From NCBI GenBank assembly GCA_035236585.1, contig CP141132.1, positions 41,667,880 to 41,731,879 on the forward strand: a DNA stretch of 64,000 nucleotides. Direction: 5' to 3'. Position numbers and translations under genes: made by a program. Numbering within the stretch: the first letter of the stretch is position 1; every line of letters begins with the position of its first letter. This document shows positions 25,729 to 36,800 of this stretch, piece after piece. The DNA is from Warburgia ugandensis. Taxonomy: Eukaryota > Streptophyta > Magnoliopsida > Canellales > Canellaceae. Below the pieces are notes generated by a model. It ran no database searches and was not told the origin of the DNA. It was given only the letters and a program-made list of their open reading frames with translations.

Positions 25729-26119
25729 TATAATGACTCAAGTTTTTTTTATATTTTTGCATCCCTTCCTATAATTTCTCCAATCAAATCCTGTTCTCTA
25801 CCATCTCTGGCAAGGAGGGTTTTAGCTGACAGTTCAGGCATGCAACAAGCTCCATCTTGGGCTTCCAAGTAAAACCCTCTTCCCTTCTCCATTTCCCTCT
25901 TCGTTTCATGCATTTTCCCTCAAGATCCAGCCTAGATCTAGTCTCACCAGCCTGCAGATTGCCAATGAAACCAGAAATGGTGGATTTGCTTAAGATCCAA
26001 TGTGTGGATAGTTCAGATGGGAGATCTGAGCCGTCTAATGAGTTGGTGGGACCCCAAAAGCCTAGAAAACCTAGGACAGCAATGTATTGAGGCATCCTAG
26101 ACATTGATCAGGGACCAGG

Positions 26120-26340
26120 ATGATTGGACGGTCCAGATCGGATTGCCTCATTTGGTCGACCTAATCAGGTACCCGGGACGCACATACGTGACATAGATCC
26201 AGAACACACGTTCTGGGATGCCCTCCGAGGATGTGTGGTCATGCGAGTGCAGTTGCGGTTCAACTAGGACGCACATGCGTCCGGGGACTTGTGACGTGTG
26301 GCCTTACGTGGATAAATCTGGGCCGCCCGTCACTAAAAAT
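26120..26340 (+). other. CpG-rich patch in LTR B
   Basis: CpG-dense against an AT-rich background, with an almost palindromic segment GGACGCACATGCGTCC near 26268. The segment around ggttcaactaggacgcac resembles ggttcaaccaggatgcac in LTR D (near 40430), so LTR B and D share this module. Confidence 0.7.
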
Positions 26341-27768
26341 GCAATTAAGGAGGCTATGTAACTTCGATTGATGATCCGAAAGAACCATTGCATTAGTAAT
26401 TACGACGTGGATTATATATACAATAAAATTTAGGATCATAAAACTGTTTGATGTGACTATAGCCTAACAACTATGAAAATCTCATATATCTACAAGATCC
26501 AAGATGATCAATTCTCATAAATTGACCCATTAGGTATATTAGGAGATCAATATACCTAAATCAAACCTAAAATCATATAGATTAACCATTATAAGTGAGA
26601 TTCAACATGGAGACTCATAAATTAGAGATCTATAAAGTCTAATATAGGTCTAGTTGTTGATCTATAAAATATGAAATAATACTTGAATTTTTATTTTACA
26701 AATAATACCCAGGACTTCACAAAGGCTATCTAGAGCTCAAATTGAAGCGAAATGCAATCCAAGAGACATCGAGGTAGCTAGTCTAGTACTGTTATGTTTT
26801 TAAATGTATTTCTAAACTCTAAGTGATTTATTTAATCCTAATGACTGTGTTTAGTATGCTTTTTGTGATATGATATTCTCATAATAAGTATGCAGATTTT
26901 CCTTATGATCTTGTATGCAATTTGCCTGCATATTTGGTAAATAGTCTTTATATAAGCATTGCATACATGTTTTGGAACTGGTGGCAGAAATAACACAATT
27001 TGTGATGATTGAGATTCGGAATATGTGCATATTTATATGTATTGCTCACATGTTTTATAACTCATTGCATAAACTGCTTGATTTGCGATGATTGATATTT
27101 GGATGGTTTATATATGCTTTTTGGGCTATTGAGTCTGGTGGGCACTATACTGAGAGGTTGTACGGGGTTGGTCACAAAAAGTGGATGGTATCATTGCCAA
27201 AATGGCATTGTCCCTTCCTCAACTGCTGTGGTAAACAGGGACAACCACTGGAGGTGTTCATGGCACCCTTTTCTAGGACAGCTATAGTCGACGTGGAGGC
27301 TATGGTGGGTTGGTCTCTAGATACTAGAGACACATGATTCCAACTGTGTGCTGATCATGAGCATAGTTGACCCTATGATTTTAGTTTTATCAATATGCAT
27401 ATAGCATTGAGATAGTCGTATACGAGTACTCGTGACCAGTCAGTTTAAGTGATTTATTGAAAGGCCCATATGCATGATATTCATGGCAATGTCCTTATCT
27501 GCTTTGTCTGATTAGTATTTTTAAGATTTTCATATCTACTATTATCATTGATTAGTCCGCTTGATGTGTTTGCCAAGATTTATGCATGCATGAGTTGATT
27601 TACTATGCTTGCATTTCATATTCTTCATTATGCTAATTTATGAATCTCATAGTTTATGCATACACCCTCATGTTTATCCAAAAACAGAACTGCATGTTCA
27701 TATGACCAAACTTAGCATAATTCCTCTCACATGTTGAGTTTTCAAAATAGTAGTATCAGGTTACCTAC

Positions 27769-27787
27769 TGAGTATGATGAATACTCA
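27769..27787. promoter_or_regulatory. Conserved LTR inverted repeat in LTR B
   Basis: TGAGTAT / ATACTCA, 7-bp perfect stem, loop gatga, preceded by acctac and followed by acccaatcc. LTR D has the same arrangement (41517-41535). About 405-420 bp before the LTR end. Confidence 0.7.
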
Positions 27788-28190
27788 ACCCAATCCATCA
27801 TTTTTCCAGATCAAACAAAGTACAATTAGAAGGAGCATCAAAGAGCGTTATGGCCACAGTCAAGTGAGCACAGGTAAGGCTGAGTGAGGACTTATCTAAA
27901 AACCCTTTTGTATTTGATGTAAACTTGGCTATAAGTGCTTATTTATAACTTGGGCTGTGATTAACAATCTTGGGAGTAGTAATCATTCATTTTTATGTTT
28001 TGTCAAAAATGTGCCATGGCCTTATGCATTATCTGTTCACTGAGATTTGTTCATGATGCTCAGGGTTTTTATACAAAAGTTTTGATTAAAAGAAAACTTT
28101 CATTGTATCCTTTTAGCAAAAATTGTTTAAAAATAGAGATCCATCTCCCTATTATTATAAAATTGCATCATAAAAACCCAGGTCATTACA

Positions 28191-28480
28191 TTTAGTTTCT
28201 GAATTTTTCATCTAGTTTCTTGAGAAGCTATATTCCATCCTATCTATGTGAAGAACAATCCTGGTAGAGCTCCAACTTCTAGCATGCCCAGAACTCCTTC
28301 CCAACTCTTCCTTTGAGTAAGTAAACACTCCACTGATCCTTTTATAGATCTCTAGATTTTCCATAACTCCTTTCTTCCCAAGTCTCCTTCCACAAAGTCC
28401 TTCTTCCTCACTGGGTCGTCACCTGTCTCTCCACTATTCTTCCCTTCTACGTTAATGGCTGGAAATTCTTCCAGCTTTGG
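28191..28480 (+). mobile_element. LTR E, plus-strand copy, second segment
   Basis: Begins with the duplicated TTTAG, then continues the LTR E sequence. Blocks such as tagagctccaacttctagc, actccttcccaactcttcc and aaacactccactgatc recur inverted at 23940-24150. Beyond about 28450 the match to the minus copy ends, because of another insertion or divergence. Confidence 0.75.
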
Positions 28481-28699
28481 TTTTTAATTTCATAATTATA
28501 CTTTGGTTGAGTTTTGGTCATGTGGAAAATGAAGGACACATAAGGTCTAGCCGCCCATGGCTAGTGTCCCCATGTGTGTTGCAACCCCAATCCCCAAGGC
28601 CATGATTTAAAGTAATCAAACATAGTGATTAGGTCGAGCAAAGCCTATGTGGATTTTCTTTTTTTTATATCATGGCGGAAGTATTGAGAGCTAAATGCT

Positions 28700-29860
28700 C
28701 TTATCTTGTGCATGTTATAGTTTAGATAATAAAAAATTTTAATGGCTTAATTCTACCAAAATTTTGGCAGAGTCTCCTCTGTTTTTCAAATTTATGCATT
28801 TGATGCATGCAAAGTGATTCACCTTATAGACAGTATAACAATTATAAGACCTATATAGGAGACTCAGTCTCCACATAATTTGTCAAAGTAAATTATTAAA
28901 ATCTTTGCTTGCTAACCCGAATTTTTAACTAAATCCCATGCACACACCATCAACATAAAATATACACAAGATAATAGAACACAGCCCATGCTCATCACCA
29001 TCATACATATATAGTGCAAAATGTAACATCATCACTTAGTTAGGCTTCATTCGTTTACATCAAGAGCCTTCTCTTTATTAGCTTAACTAGTACTTGAAAA
29101 TTAATAAGGTGAGCTGTGATGCCCAGTAAGGAAAAAGAACTAAACCCATGCATATCCTACTATTCTTATTGAGCTTGGCTCAATTGCATATTCATATCCA
29201 ACCATGGAACATTTATTTTCATTTTACTTAGTCATCAACAGAGTAAGCAGCATGTATTATCATACAATAACATACAGGTATTAAAACAGGAATACAGTTT
29301 ATTCCAAGTTCAAGCTATAAAGATATAACCGTAGCATGCAAATAAACCCATGCAATATCAACTCCTCATTCATGTCCAGCCACAAGACATTTAGAGCATG
29401 CAATTAAACCCATGCAATATCCACTCCCCTTTCATGTCCAACCCCAGGACATTCATTTTCATTTTGATAGATCAGTAACGAAGTTATGTACTTTATTCTA
29501 AATTCAAATTGTAAAAACATAAGCATAGCATTTATATAAAATCATACAGGAATGTATTTCATTTGATTATTTTCTCAGCAACAATGAACATGTATGACAT
29601 CATCACAATAATCAAGTAGTCATCTTCCTCAAGGTTTACCATCTTGGGAGGCCCACTATGAGTATCATATATAAGGCAACTAGACCCTCAAGGGTTACCA
29701 TCTTGGGCAGCTCCACCATGATCCCAAAGAACCAGGCAGCCCTTTTCCTTAGGGTTTACCATCTTGGTTAGTTCCAATGTCAGGTTTCCTTAGGATTTAC
29801 CATCTTGAGCAGCTCCACCATGGTGTAATGAAAATGTCGTTCTTCAACATTAAGATTAAG
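28700..29860 (-). mobile_element. LTR F fragment, minus strand
   Basis: 28755-28990 aligns with 59850-60080, the minus-strand LTR near the right end of the window: shared agagtctcctctgttttt, an atgcat block, gtgatt and ggagactc..tctcca. Read on the minus strand, this is the conserved 3' module that other LTRs carry after the inverted repeat. Its terminal end at the low side is not recognisable. It holds a tandem repeat at 29630-29825. The boundary with the Athila/Tat block to the right is not sharp. Confidence 0.55.
29630..29825 (-). repeat. Tandem repeat, four units of about 43-59 bp
   Basis: The core ggtttaccatcttgg occurs at about 29635, 29693, 29753 and 29796, followed by cagctccaccatg in most units. 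It is in the middle part of LTR F, the same relative place where other LTRs here carry unrelated minisatellites. Confidence 0.8.
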
Positions 29861-29869
29861 CACAATATC

Positions 29870-31160
29870 TTTAATGCTAATCAACAACATTTAGACCTCT
29901 ATGATTCATGTGATGTCAACATGATCTAGAGTCTAATTAATGAGATTCATCCACCATTGTACATCTCTAACTCACTAGAGGCTTGTCTCATGCACTTTAA
30001 TGAAGAATTTGACATAGACAAGCCTATTGAGGAGGTAAACAAGCTTTTAGATGTTGCACTAATCATGGATACCTCCGAGTGGGGTCCTTATGTGGAACCA
30101 CTCCCACCGTCTAAATTTGGCCCCACACCCTCAATAGAGTAACAATCATCTTTGGACCTAAAACCCTTGCCTGATAAGTTGAAATATTCATACTTAGGCC
30201 CAGATGAAACCTTACTTATAATAATTTCATCATACTTAGATAAAGAATAGGAGGGTAAGCTTTTAGATTTTCTTAAGGAACATAAAAGTGCTCTAGGGTG
30301 GATGATACTAGACATAAAAGGGATTAGTTTAGCCTTATGCATGCATAGGATACATCTAGAAGAAAATACAAAACCTTCTAGGGAAACCCAAACTCAGCTG
30401 AACCCCCACATGAACGTGGTCAGAGATAAAATCTTAAAACTCTTAGATGTTGGCGTCATATACCCTATCTCTGATAATACTTGGGTCAGGCCCCTTTAGG
30501 TTGTACCTAAGAAATTTGGGGTTATGTCAATCAAAAATAAGAATGATGAGTTAGTCCCCACCCGCATGACCACCAGGTGGAGAGTTTGCATTAACTATTG
30601 CAAGTTGAACGCGGTCATGAGGAAAGATCATTTTCCTCTACCCTTCATTGACCAAATGCTAGAGAGGTTGGCCGGACATAGCTATTTTTTGTTTTCTGGA
30701 TAGATATTTCAGTTGCAACCAAATTTCTATAGCACTAGAGGATCAGGAGAAGACCACCTTCACCTGCCCTTTGGAACCTTCGCCTATAGATGTATGCCTT
30801 TTGGGCTTTGTAACACTTTAGCTACATTTTAAAGGTGTATGTTGAGCATTTTCTCTGACATGGTAGAAAGGTTTCTCGAGGTATTTATGGGTGACTTCTC
30901 ATTATTTGATGAGTGCTTGTACCACTTAAAGTTAGTTCTTACAAGGTATCAAGAGATGAATCTTGTCTTAAACTAGGAAAAGTACAATTTTATGGAATGG
31001 AGTGGGACAGTATTAAGCCACATATCACCCAATGGGATAAAAGTCAATGAGGCAAAAATGGATTTAATAGCCAACCTTCCTCCAATAAGGATGGTGAAAG
31101 AAATTTGCTCCTTTTTAGGACATGCTGGCTTTTACAGATTTTAGCAAAATTGCCATGCCC
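29870..31160 (+). pseudogene. Reverse transcriptase relic, Athila/Tat-type element
   Basis: The open stretch 29957-30141 (YISNSLEACL.., then EWGPYVEPLPPS) is the Pol linker before RT. It is followed by LKPLPDKLKYSYLGPDETL, then LKEHKSALGWMILDIKGIS, CMHRIHLEENTKPSRETQ, LKLLDVGVIYPISDNTWVRP, WRVCINYCKLNAVMRKDHF then PLPFIDQMLERLAGHS, and FGTFAYRCMPFGLCNT. This order is diagnostic of Athila/Tat. The catalytic pair reads FMGDFSLF: the first Asp is Gly. Stops interrupt at several points, and there is no primer-binding site, Gag or 5' LTR attached. It would have copied the element RNA into DNA. Confidence 0.9.
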
Positions 31161-31163
31161 CTA

Positions 31164-31620
31164 TGTAATTTACTTATAAAGGAGGCCATTTTTTACTTTG
31201 ATGAAAACTGTAAGAAAGCATTTGAGTGACTCAAGGCTAAGTTGACTTCTGCACCTATTATTCGACCACCAAATTGGAATGCACCATTCAAGATAATGTG
31301 TGATGCGTCGAATTATGCCATTAGTGATGTTTTGGGGCAACACATTGATAAACTTCCTCATGTGATATATTACACTAGTAAAACACTAACTGATGTGCAA
31401 CTCAACTATTCAACCACTGAGAAAGAGTTGTTAGCTGTAGTGTTTGCTTTGAATAAGTTTAGATCTTACTTGTTAGGTCTAAAGTTATAGTATACTCGAA
31501 ACACGCAATCTTAAAGAGGTTGATCCATTGGATACTACTGCTACATGAATTTGACTTAGAAATTAAGGGCAAGAAAGGTTCAAAAAATGTAGTAGCAGAA
31601 CACTTATCCAGATAAGTGGT
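31164..31620 (+). pseudogene. RNase H relic of the Athila/Tat element
   Basis: The open stretch 31242-31487 contains SAPIIRPPNWNAPFKIMCDA, the AISDVLGQ block, LPHVIYYTSKTLTDVQLNYS, then [20 protein letters not shown], the typical Ty3/gypsy RNase H. The first catalytic Asp (in MCDAS) and the Glu of TTEKE remain. The frame is lost at 31488, and the following block (KYLL..DLEI..ENVVADHLSR in relatives) survives only in pieces to 31615. Confidence 0.88.
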
Positions 31621-31639
31621 GAAGCACACTAGTGATCAA

Positions 31640-32988
31640 GGGCCTATAACCGAGTCATTCCTAGATGAAAAGTTATTGCATATTTCCCAGTTACCTTAGT
31701 ATGGTGATATTGTTAATTATCTTGTAATAGGACAAATGCCTAATCATTGGACTAAACAAGATAAAAAGACATTTTTAATCGAGGTTAGATATTTTACTTG
31801 GGATGATCTGTACTTATTTAAGTACTGTCTTGACCAAGTAATTAGGAGATGTGTCCTAGATAGTGAACATAATCAAATCATCTCCTTTTGTCATGATCAT
31901 GCATGTGGGGGCCATTTCAGTTCTACAAAGCACACTGTAAAAATTTTGCAGTGGATTTGATTGGCCTACCATATTTAAGGATGCACATGCTTACTGCAAA
32001 GCACGTGTCAGGTGTCACAGGCTAGGAAGTTTAGGAAGGAGACATATGATGCCCTTAAACCCAATCCTTGTCATCAAACCTTTTGATGTTTAGGGCATAG
32101 ATTTTCTGGGACCCTTTCCTAATTCTTTTGGAAATCTATATATCCTAGTGGGAGTGGACTACGTGTCCAAGTGGGTAGAGTCTATACCATGTAAAACCAA
32201 TGACCACAAGGTTGTAGTAAATTTTTTAAAAGAAAATACTTTTACACGGTTTGGTACTTCTCGAGTCATAATAAGTGATGGGAGAAAACACTTTTGTAAT
32301 AAAGTGTTTAAGAATTTAATAAAAAAGTATGGTATTAACCATAGGATAGCTACCCCATACCATCCTCAAACCAGTGGTCAAGTAGAGGCATCTAATAGGG
32401 AAATAAAGCAGATTCTAGAAAAGATAGTCAATCCACCTAGGAAAGATTGGTCTTTGAGACTTAATGATGCTTTATGAGCTTATTGTACAACATATAAAAC
32501 CCCTATAGGAATGTCACCCTACCCGCCTAGTACATGGTAAGGCTTGCCACTTACCAGTAGAGTTAAAGCACAACACATATTGGGCTATCAAAAAGCTCAA
32601 TTTTGGCTTAGATTCTACTGGGACCCACATAAAAATCCAACTCAATGAGTTGGAAGAATTGAGGAAAGATGCATATGACTCTGCACAATTATACAAAGAT
32701 CGAATGAAAGCTGTACATGATAAACATATTTTAAGAAAATCCTTCACACCTGGTCAAAAGGTCTTACTGTATAACTCTAGACTGCATCTATTCCTAGGAA
32801 AACTTAGATCTAAATGGATTGAACCTTATATAGTAAGCACAATCTATTCTCATGGGGCCATCGAGATAAAAAAGGATGGAGAAATCCAAAAGGTCAATGG
32901 TCAAAGGTTAAAACCTTTCATAGAACTGCCTGACCCTGAAATTGAAGAGACACTTTTAAAGACACCTCAGTATCATGACCCATGTTAG
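31640..32988 (+). pseudogene. Integrase relic of the Athila/Tat element
   Basis: The open stretch 31736-31957 includes PNHWTKQDKKTF, LFKYCLDQVIRRCV and CHDHACGGHFSSTKHTVKIL: the zinc-binding HHCC begins intact. The core (32148-32474) has [40 protein letters not shown] and [20 protein letters not shown], so Asp, Asp and Glu of the DDE triad are visible (first Asp in VDYVSK). The C-terminal part (32640-32985) is open to its natural stop: [20 protein letters not shown] and [20 protein letters not shown]. Stops at about 31958, 32475 and between blocks kill it. It has no chromodomain, as expected for this clade. Confidence 0.9.
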
Positions 32989-33039
32989 AATACCACTTCA
33001 AAAGCCTTGCAATGTACCATCATTGAACTCATCATTATG

Positions 33040-33195
33040 TCTTGCTGAAGACGTAAAACTTAACGCTTCCTAGGAGGCAACCCAAATCTTTTTCAAATCT
33101 CCATCTTCTATATCCTTCTATTATCATATAGAATCCTATATTTTTCAAACATTGAGGACAATGTTTCATTCAGGTTGGGGGTATAGATGCATAAA
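33040..33195 (+). other. Conserved non-coding block after Athila/Tat pol
   Basis: Two short blocks are typical of the region just after pol in Athila/Tat elements: ctgaagacgtaaaacttaac followed by gcttcctaggaggcaaccca (33042-33083), and acattgaggacaatgtttca followed by ttcaggttgggggtatagat (33150-33190). The second contains an inverted repeat (cattgaggacaatg). I recognise the pattern from this clade; a role is not known to me. Confidence 0.7.
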
Positions 33196-34750
33196 GGGAT
33201 TTCATATTTTCTTGAGTTTTCTTGATTATTTTGAAATAAAATAAAATAAAATTTAAGAAAGGGTTCCCTTATTGTGATGAGAACTGGATGTTTCGAATTT
33301 AGTAATTCCACAATTTTCACCTGTTAATGGGAATGCATATGATTAGTTTTGCATATTATGCATGTGTTGAAGCATTTTATGAAAGTTAATTCTCTAAAAC
33401 TATTTACACACAGCATATAGTCAAGACTAATAGAGAGGTATGACTTAGAGACCCTAAGGAAAACCAGTGAAGACCTATAGCATAGTGAGATTTAGAGACT
33501 ATCTTCTTTCAGGGAGTTATAAGTAATTCCATAATTTCTTCAAAGTACATAACTTAGAGTGATCCTATTTTTATTTTTTTTGGTTAAACATCAAGAATAA
33601 ATAGGAGTAATAACTTTAATTTTAGAAAATTTATTGAATTTGATAGGCTTTAGAAAATGTAGGAAATGATATAGGCCGTCCTTGCTCATCTTAGAGATAT
33701 AATGCCTATCTAGTATATCAACCACTAGTTATCCCTTTCGAGCCTATTATTAAGACTTTTCATTCTTAACCCTACTCACCTTAACCCGGAACAAACCAGT
33801 AAAATGAATATCCATTACCCATTGTCAGAATGAGTAGAGTTAGTAGAGAAAGTTCAAAATAGGATAAAAAGTCAATAAAGTGAGAAAAATGAGTAATCTT
33901 TCTTCCAAAGAAGTAAAAAAAACAATGAATAAAAAAATTGGAAGACAAAAATATGAAAAAGATATTCACTTCAAGTACAACCCAAAAGAAAAAGTTGTCC
34001 TAACAATTATTCATTGAAGACCTCTACTCAATTTTGAATTTTTGAAATCCTTATACCCTTCTCTTTTTAACTTGTCATAAGCCTACGTTTTATCCTAGTT
34101 AAAGAACTATTGATCTTAGGCAGAACATAGCCTTAAAGAGGAGATAAAAAGAAGGAATTAAGGTAAAAGACACCTAATATTCTTGGTGATAACATCCACT
34201 CTTAGATATCATTTTCCTTTGTCTCATGAGCATTCAAAAGATTTATGTGAACCATTAGATTATTGGATTCAGTCACACAATAAGAGAAATATGTTTAAAC
34301 CCTTATCTGAGAGTTTCATTTCTAAGAGTATACCTGTGAGGATTTGAGGTCAAGACATATTTCCAAAGGAATTCAAGCATATCCAATTAGAAGTCAGGAT
34401 TTATGTGGATGTTCAGACACATGCACTCTGAGAAATAACTCAAATAAAATGTCTTTAATATGCGTATGATGTGTAAAATGGTCAAATGTTCGCTAATAAC
34501 TTGTGAAAAACCAATAGATTGCTAATGAATGAGAATTCTCTAAGATAAAATAGGGGACTCGACCTTATTGAATTTTGTGGGTATATTCACTATAAACCCT
34601 CATGAGGCATAACTAGTCCATTAGGGGTAACCTAGGGGTTATAGGGCTTGTTGCATGTGCTAAATACAATTGTGAGTACCTACTAAAGTGGCACCTTGTA
34701 CCAATTTTTGTATAATGGTTTTTTGCATTTTTTGCTTGAAACTAGCAAAA
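33196..34750 (+). mobile_element. 3' internal spacer of the Athila/Tat element
   Basis: AT-rich, no coding similarity and no envelope-like frame recognised. It lies between the post-pol block and the polypurine tract, where related elements have a long untranslated spacer. Confidence 0.6.
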
Positions 34751-34753
34751 TGT

Positions 34754-34765
34754 TGGTTGGGGGTG
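34754..34765 (+). other. Polypurine tract before LTR G
   Basis: TGGTTGGGGGTG sits directly before the LTR start TGTTAACTG. It resembles the polypurine tract position of Athila/Tat elements. Confidence 0.65.
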
Positions 34766-36800
34766 TGTTAACTGTTAAATTTTAAGGCAAATACCTCTAA
34801 TTTAGTGTTCATTTAAATCATCTAACTATTCCAATTTGCAAAATTTAGCTTGATTTTGAATTTAGCTCCAATTGACCATCCAATCATTAATATGTTAAAA
34901 TCAATGGTCAAATGATCATTAGAGCTTATCAGATGCTTAATGTATGGTTCAGATGACTCTAATTTGGTCTATTATTTTGTAGACCAACCAAAATATGCTT
35001 GGATGGATGAAATCAACATTCAATGGTGTAAATCATCTTGAAGATCAATGAGGCAAGAGGGGATGATTTCCTAAAAGAAGAAGAGTTCTAATTACAAGAG
35101 GAGACTAGGGATAAGATTTGAAAGAAGAGAAAGTTTCCTAGGAGAAAACTAATTATTAAAGGATAAGGAAAGAGGGGGAGCAGAATTAGAAGGGTGCAAA
35201 ATTATAAAACGAGGAAAACTATAGGAGGCAAAGAAAGTTTGTAGTTTTTTAATCTCCTTTACTTGCCACCATCTTCTTCATTGTTCCTAATTGCTTTCAT
35301 CCTTTTGCTTTCTACCATCTTCCACTCTCCCCTCTCCCCTTGTTCTTCCTCACATCACTTTCCATCTCTTGGTTCATCACCTCTGCTTCCTTACCCCTCT
35401 CTGCCCACACACAAAATTGATCCCTGCTCAATCCTCCTTCACTCCCTCTCTCAGATACTCACTCTCTCTGTTTACCCCTCTCTACGCACCAATCCCAGCA
35501 CAGCCCGCTCCACCTGAACCGTTGCACTCTTCAGCCCGCTCTTATCTTCTTCCCTTTCTCCACTCTTCTCTTCAATTTCCTTGCTATCATTGGTCCCACT
35601 CTTGTTCTTTCTCATCTCTTCTCACTTGCCAGCACATCATCTCCCTCTCCTTCTCATCTCTATGTCTCCTCTTTCATTCGAACCACCAAACCACCCTTCT
35701 CTTTCACCAAATCAGCTTCATCCTCTCCACCCCAACCATCACCGGCTTTGTCCAGCACTGTTCCCCTCTCTTCTCCATGTCAACTGACAACTCCAGAAGC
35801 CAGAAGATTCCCCAACTCGTCCACCTTCTCCTGTTCTCCGATCACCCAAAACATCGACTTCTCTAGCTACACCATCACATCCTACCATCACCGGTGTTCA
35901 TCACTAGTCTCATCTTTGCATCGTCTACTTCTACTCAGAGCTTCCAGCACTAGCATCTCCTCTACTTAAATTCCCAGACCACCAGTTCCATCACTGGCAA
36001 GGCCAGAAATGGAAACCCAACATGGGTTTCCTCTTTTCTTTCCTTTTTTCCTCCCTCTCTTCTTCTTCTTCCTTCTTTCCCATCTCCTCCACTGGCTCCC
36101 TCCTCATCGGGTTTCTATTTTTTTGTTTAATTTGTTTTCTTTCCTTAATTCCAATTCTGGCCATTGACCTTTATTTTAATTCCTTCTTTGTCACTATTCC
36201 CAATGCAATTATACTTTATCTTCATTCTACTTATCCAAGAATTGCCCAATCTGAACCAAATTAATTAAGGCTTGAACCCTTAACCTAATCAATAGGTTAG
36301 CCTTAAACAAAAAGATTTCTCTATTTCTCCTATGTTTCTTATTAGATTTTCAACCATGAGCTTAATTACCATTGTTGATCTCTAATTTGAAATCCATAAT
36401 GTGATCTAGATCGTCCAAATCCCAAAATCACCATTTACTCCAAATCTTTACAATTTTGAGGAATCTGACAAATCCAACTAGTAGATCTTTAATCAAGGAT
36501 GAAAATATTGATGAAGGTTGATCAACTCCTAGAAGACTAGATTTGAAGAAATTGGCAGTAGTAGATTTTTCAAGTTATTTATTTTGATTTTCTTTCTTTT
36601 GGAACTAGAAATTTTGTAACTTTTGGCAGAATAGTTCTAAACCTCTATTATATTTTTAGTAATTTATTGTTATTTATTTCTAATTTTTGGCCATTAAATT
36701 TTATTGAAACTTCAACTTTTTAAGTTGAGTCCTCGTGGGATCGACCAGTAGTTGCACACGCTATAGTACAATAGCCCGTGCACTTATAGAAAACACAACA
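34766..36800 (+). mobile_element. LTR G, 3' LTR of the Athila/Tat element (2,035 bp)
   Basis: Starts TGTTAACTG right after the polypurine tract and ends ACACAACA, giving a TGTT/AACA inverted terminus. A strongly pyrimidine-rich stretch (about 35230-36120) follows an AT-rich block and looks like a transcribed leader. Near the end is GAGTCCTCGTGGGATCGACC (36726-36745), a hallmark of Athila/Tat LTRs. The element's 5' LTR is absent, so the TSD (gtacc follows the LTR) cannot be verified. To the right, LTR E resumes. Confidence 0.85.

Larger units (their letters stand above)
25729..28190 (+). mobile_element. Solo LTR B, 2,462 bp, inserted in LTR E
   Basis: Starts TATAATGACTC (TGTAATGACTC with one change, compare LTR H) and ends AAACCCAGGTCATTACA. 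Flanked by TTTAG on both sides. The interrupted LTR E sequence continues across it, and its uninterrupted counterpart exists at 24150-24200 on the minus strand, which serves as an empty-site reference. A CpG-rich patch lies at 26120-26340. The conserved inverted repeat is at 27769-27787. No internal region is present, so it is a solo LTR made by LTR-LTR recombination. Confidence 0.88.

Noticed and set aside
35291-35863. 191-codon open frame rich in Ser, Leu and Pro
   Set aside because: Product of the pyrimidine-rich leader of LTR G; two other frames are open over the same stretch. Low-complexity shadow.
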